Assembly (NCBI RefSeq): GCF_003112775.1
Contig: NZ_BFCH01000011.1
Coordinates: 248,083 to 312,082 of the forward strand
Reading direction: 5' to 3'
Source of the DNA: Mycobacterium montefiorense
GTDB lineage: Bacteria > Actinomycetota > Actinomycetes > Mycobacteriales > Mycobacteriaceae
Length of the DNA stretch: 64,000 nucleotides
Within the stretch, counting starts at the first letter, position 1, and each line of letters begins with the position of its first letter. Below the pieces are notes generated by a model, which was not told where the DNA came from, did not search any database, and saw only the letters and a program-made list of their open reading frames with translations. A program made the position numbers and the translations under genes. Below are positions 63,644 to 64,000 of this stretch, in pieces.

Positions 63644-64000
63644 CTACTGCGGGTTGCCCGCCAGATAGTCGGCGACTGGGATCGGCGACGTCACGGCATA
63701 ACCGATAGGTAGCAACACGTCGCCTGCGGTCGTCACGTAGTAGACGTCCCAGCGGTAGAAGGTGGCAAACGTTGCGGGATCGGCGGCGATCAACGCGGCA
63801 TATTGGCCGACCGCCTGGACGTATTGGTGCGCGTGGTTGTAGCCGTAGATGGCGTGATCGCGGTCGTTGGCGAAACCGTTGGCGGCGAGGTAGCGGCCCG
63901 CCGCCATGATGCTGTCGCGGGGCGAATTAACGTCTCCGCCTTGGCCGTAAGAGGCGAACGTCGACGGCAAGAACTGCATCGGGCCTTGCGCGCCGGCAGT
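63644..64000 (-). CDS. Lytic transglycosylase-like protein (5' end beyond window)
   Basis: The visible 118 residues are the C-terminal part of the protein, which continues past the right edge. AGAQGPMQFLPSTFASYG is the SLT-type motif of lytic transglycosylases that cleave peptidoglycan glycan strands. It is followed by DSIMAAGRYLAANGF and IYGYNHAHQYVQAVGQYAALI, the latter giving the conserved Tyr-Asn region. It converges on the aldehyde dehydrogenase with a 14-bp gap. An ATG at 63979 is internal to the motif and is not the true start. Confidence 0.82.
   Translation of the reverse strand, partial: TAGAQGPMQFLPSTFASYGQGGDVNSPRDSIMAAGRYLAANGFANDRDHAIYGYNHAHQYVQAVGQYAALIAADPATFATFYRWDVYYVTTAGDVLLPIGYAVTSPIPVADYLAGNPQ

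Overview
This window is high-GC actinobacterial DNA and most probably comes from a nontuberculous Mycobacterium. Supporting signs are the gene families (two leucine-carboxyl-methyltransferase-like SAM methyltransferases of the mycobacterial TIGR00027 type, a mycofactocin-coupled SDR, an F420/LLM oxidoreductase, a DUF3556 membrane protein, a TIGR03085-like protein), frequent GTG/TTG starts, short or absent leaders and many 1-4 bp gene overlaps. The genus call is an inference from protein families; no rRNA or species marker is present. I see no insertion sequence, prophage or CRISPR array. The only RNA gene seen is tRNA-Cys at 56359-56432.

Layout. 1-14.8 kb: the mature part of a lipoprotein cut by the window edge, then metabolic genes each paired with a divergent or adjacent regulator. 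These are TetR/GMC oxidoreductase, PadR/nitronate monooxygenase, GntR/MFS transporter, and an HxlR gene next to a tautomerase, MBL hydrolase and alpha/beta hydrolase group. 14.8-24.5 kb: htpG, a TIGR03085-like protein, a membrane protein, a thioesterase-fadD operon, two small secreted proteins with Gly-Gly-Pro tracts, a lipoprotein histidine phosphatase and two methyltransferases. 24.7-27.8 kb: a GT1 glycosyltransferase, a TIGR00027 methyltransferase and an exported peptidase-like protein.

27.9-40.3 kb is the most striking locus: one 12.4-kb gene, broken by a single frameshift near 29842. The restored product of about 4130 residues would have a winged helix, a BTAD domain, a class III nucleotide cyclase, a STAND/AAA-type ATPase, a TPR-like region, and then about 21 tandem NTF2-like modules arranged as ten A+B units of about 270 residues. 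I read it as a signalling NTPase whose sensor arm is built of NTF2-like folds instead of the usual WD40, TPR or ankyrin repeats.

40.4-49.7 kb: an aldehyde dehydrogenase, a two-gene N-acetylglutaminylglutamine amide (osmolyte) operon, a cyclase-domain remnant, a compact transcription unit encoding a 37-residue Gly/Arg peptide and ending in a 15-bp hairpin, a GNAT, an MFS_3 exporter and an S51 peptidase-like protein. 49.7-54.2 kb: a partner-switching signalling operon with a 1229-aa hybrid kinase/response regulator/PP2C phosphatase, an RsbW-like ATPase and a STAS antagonist. 54.3-64 kb: a TIGR00027 methyltransferase, an SDR, tRNA-Cys, a quinone-oxidoreductase-like dehydrogenase, a YchJ-like protein, a flavin/F420 gene trio, AraC and LacI regulators, an aldehyde dehydrogenase, and a lytic-transglycosylase-like gene cut by the right edge.

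Functions were assigned by reading translated motifs by eye; no database search was run. Start codons were chosen from ribosome-binding sites, overlaps and family start positions, and alternatives are noted.
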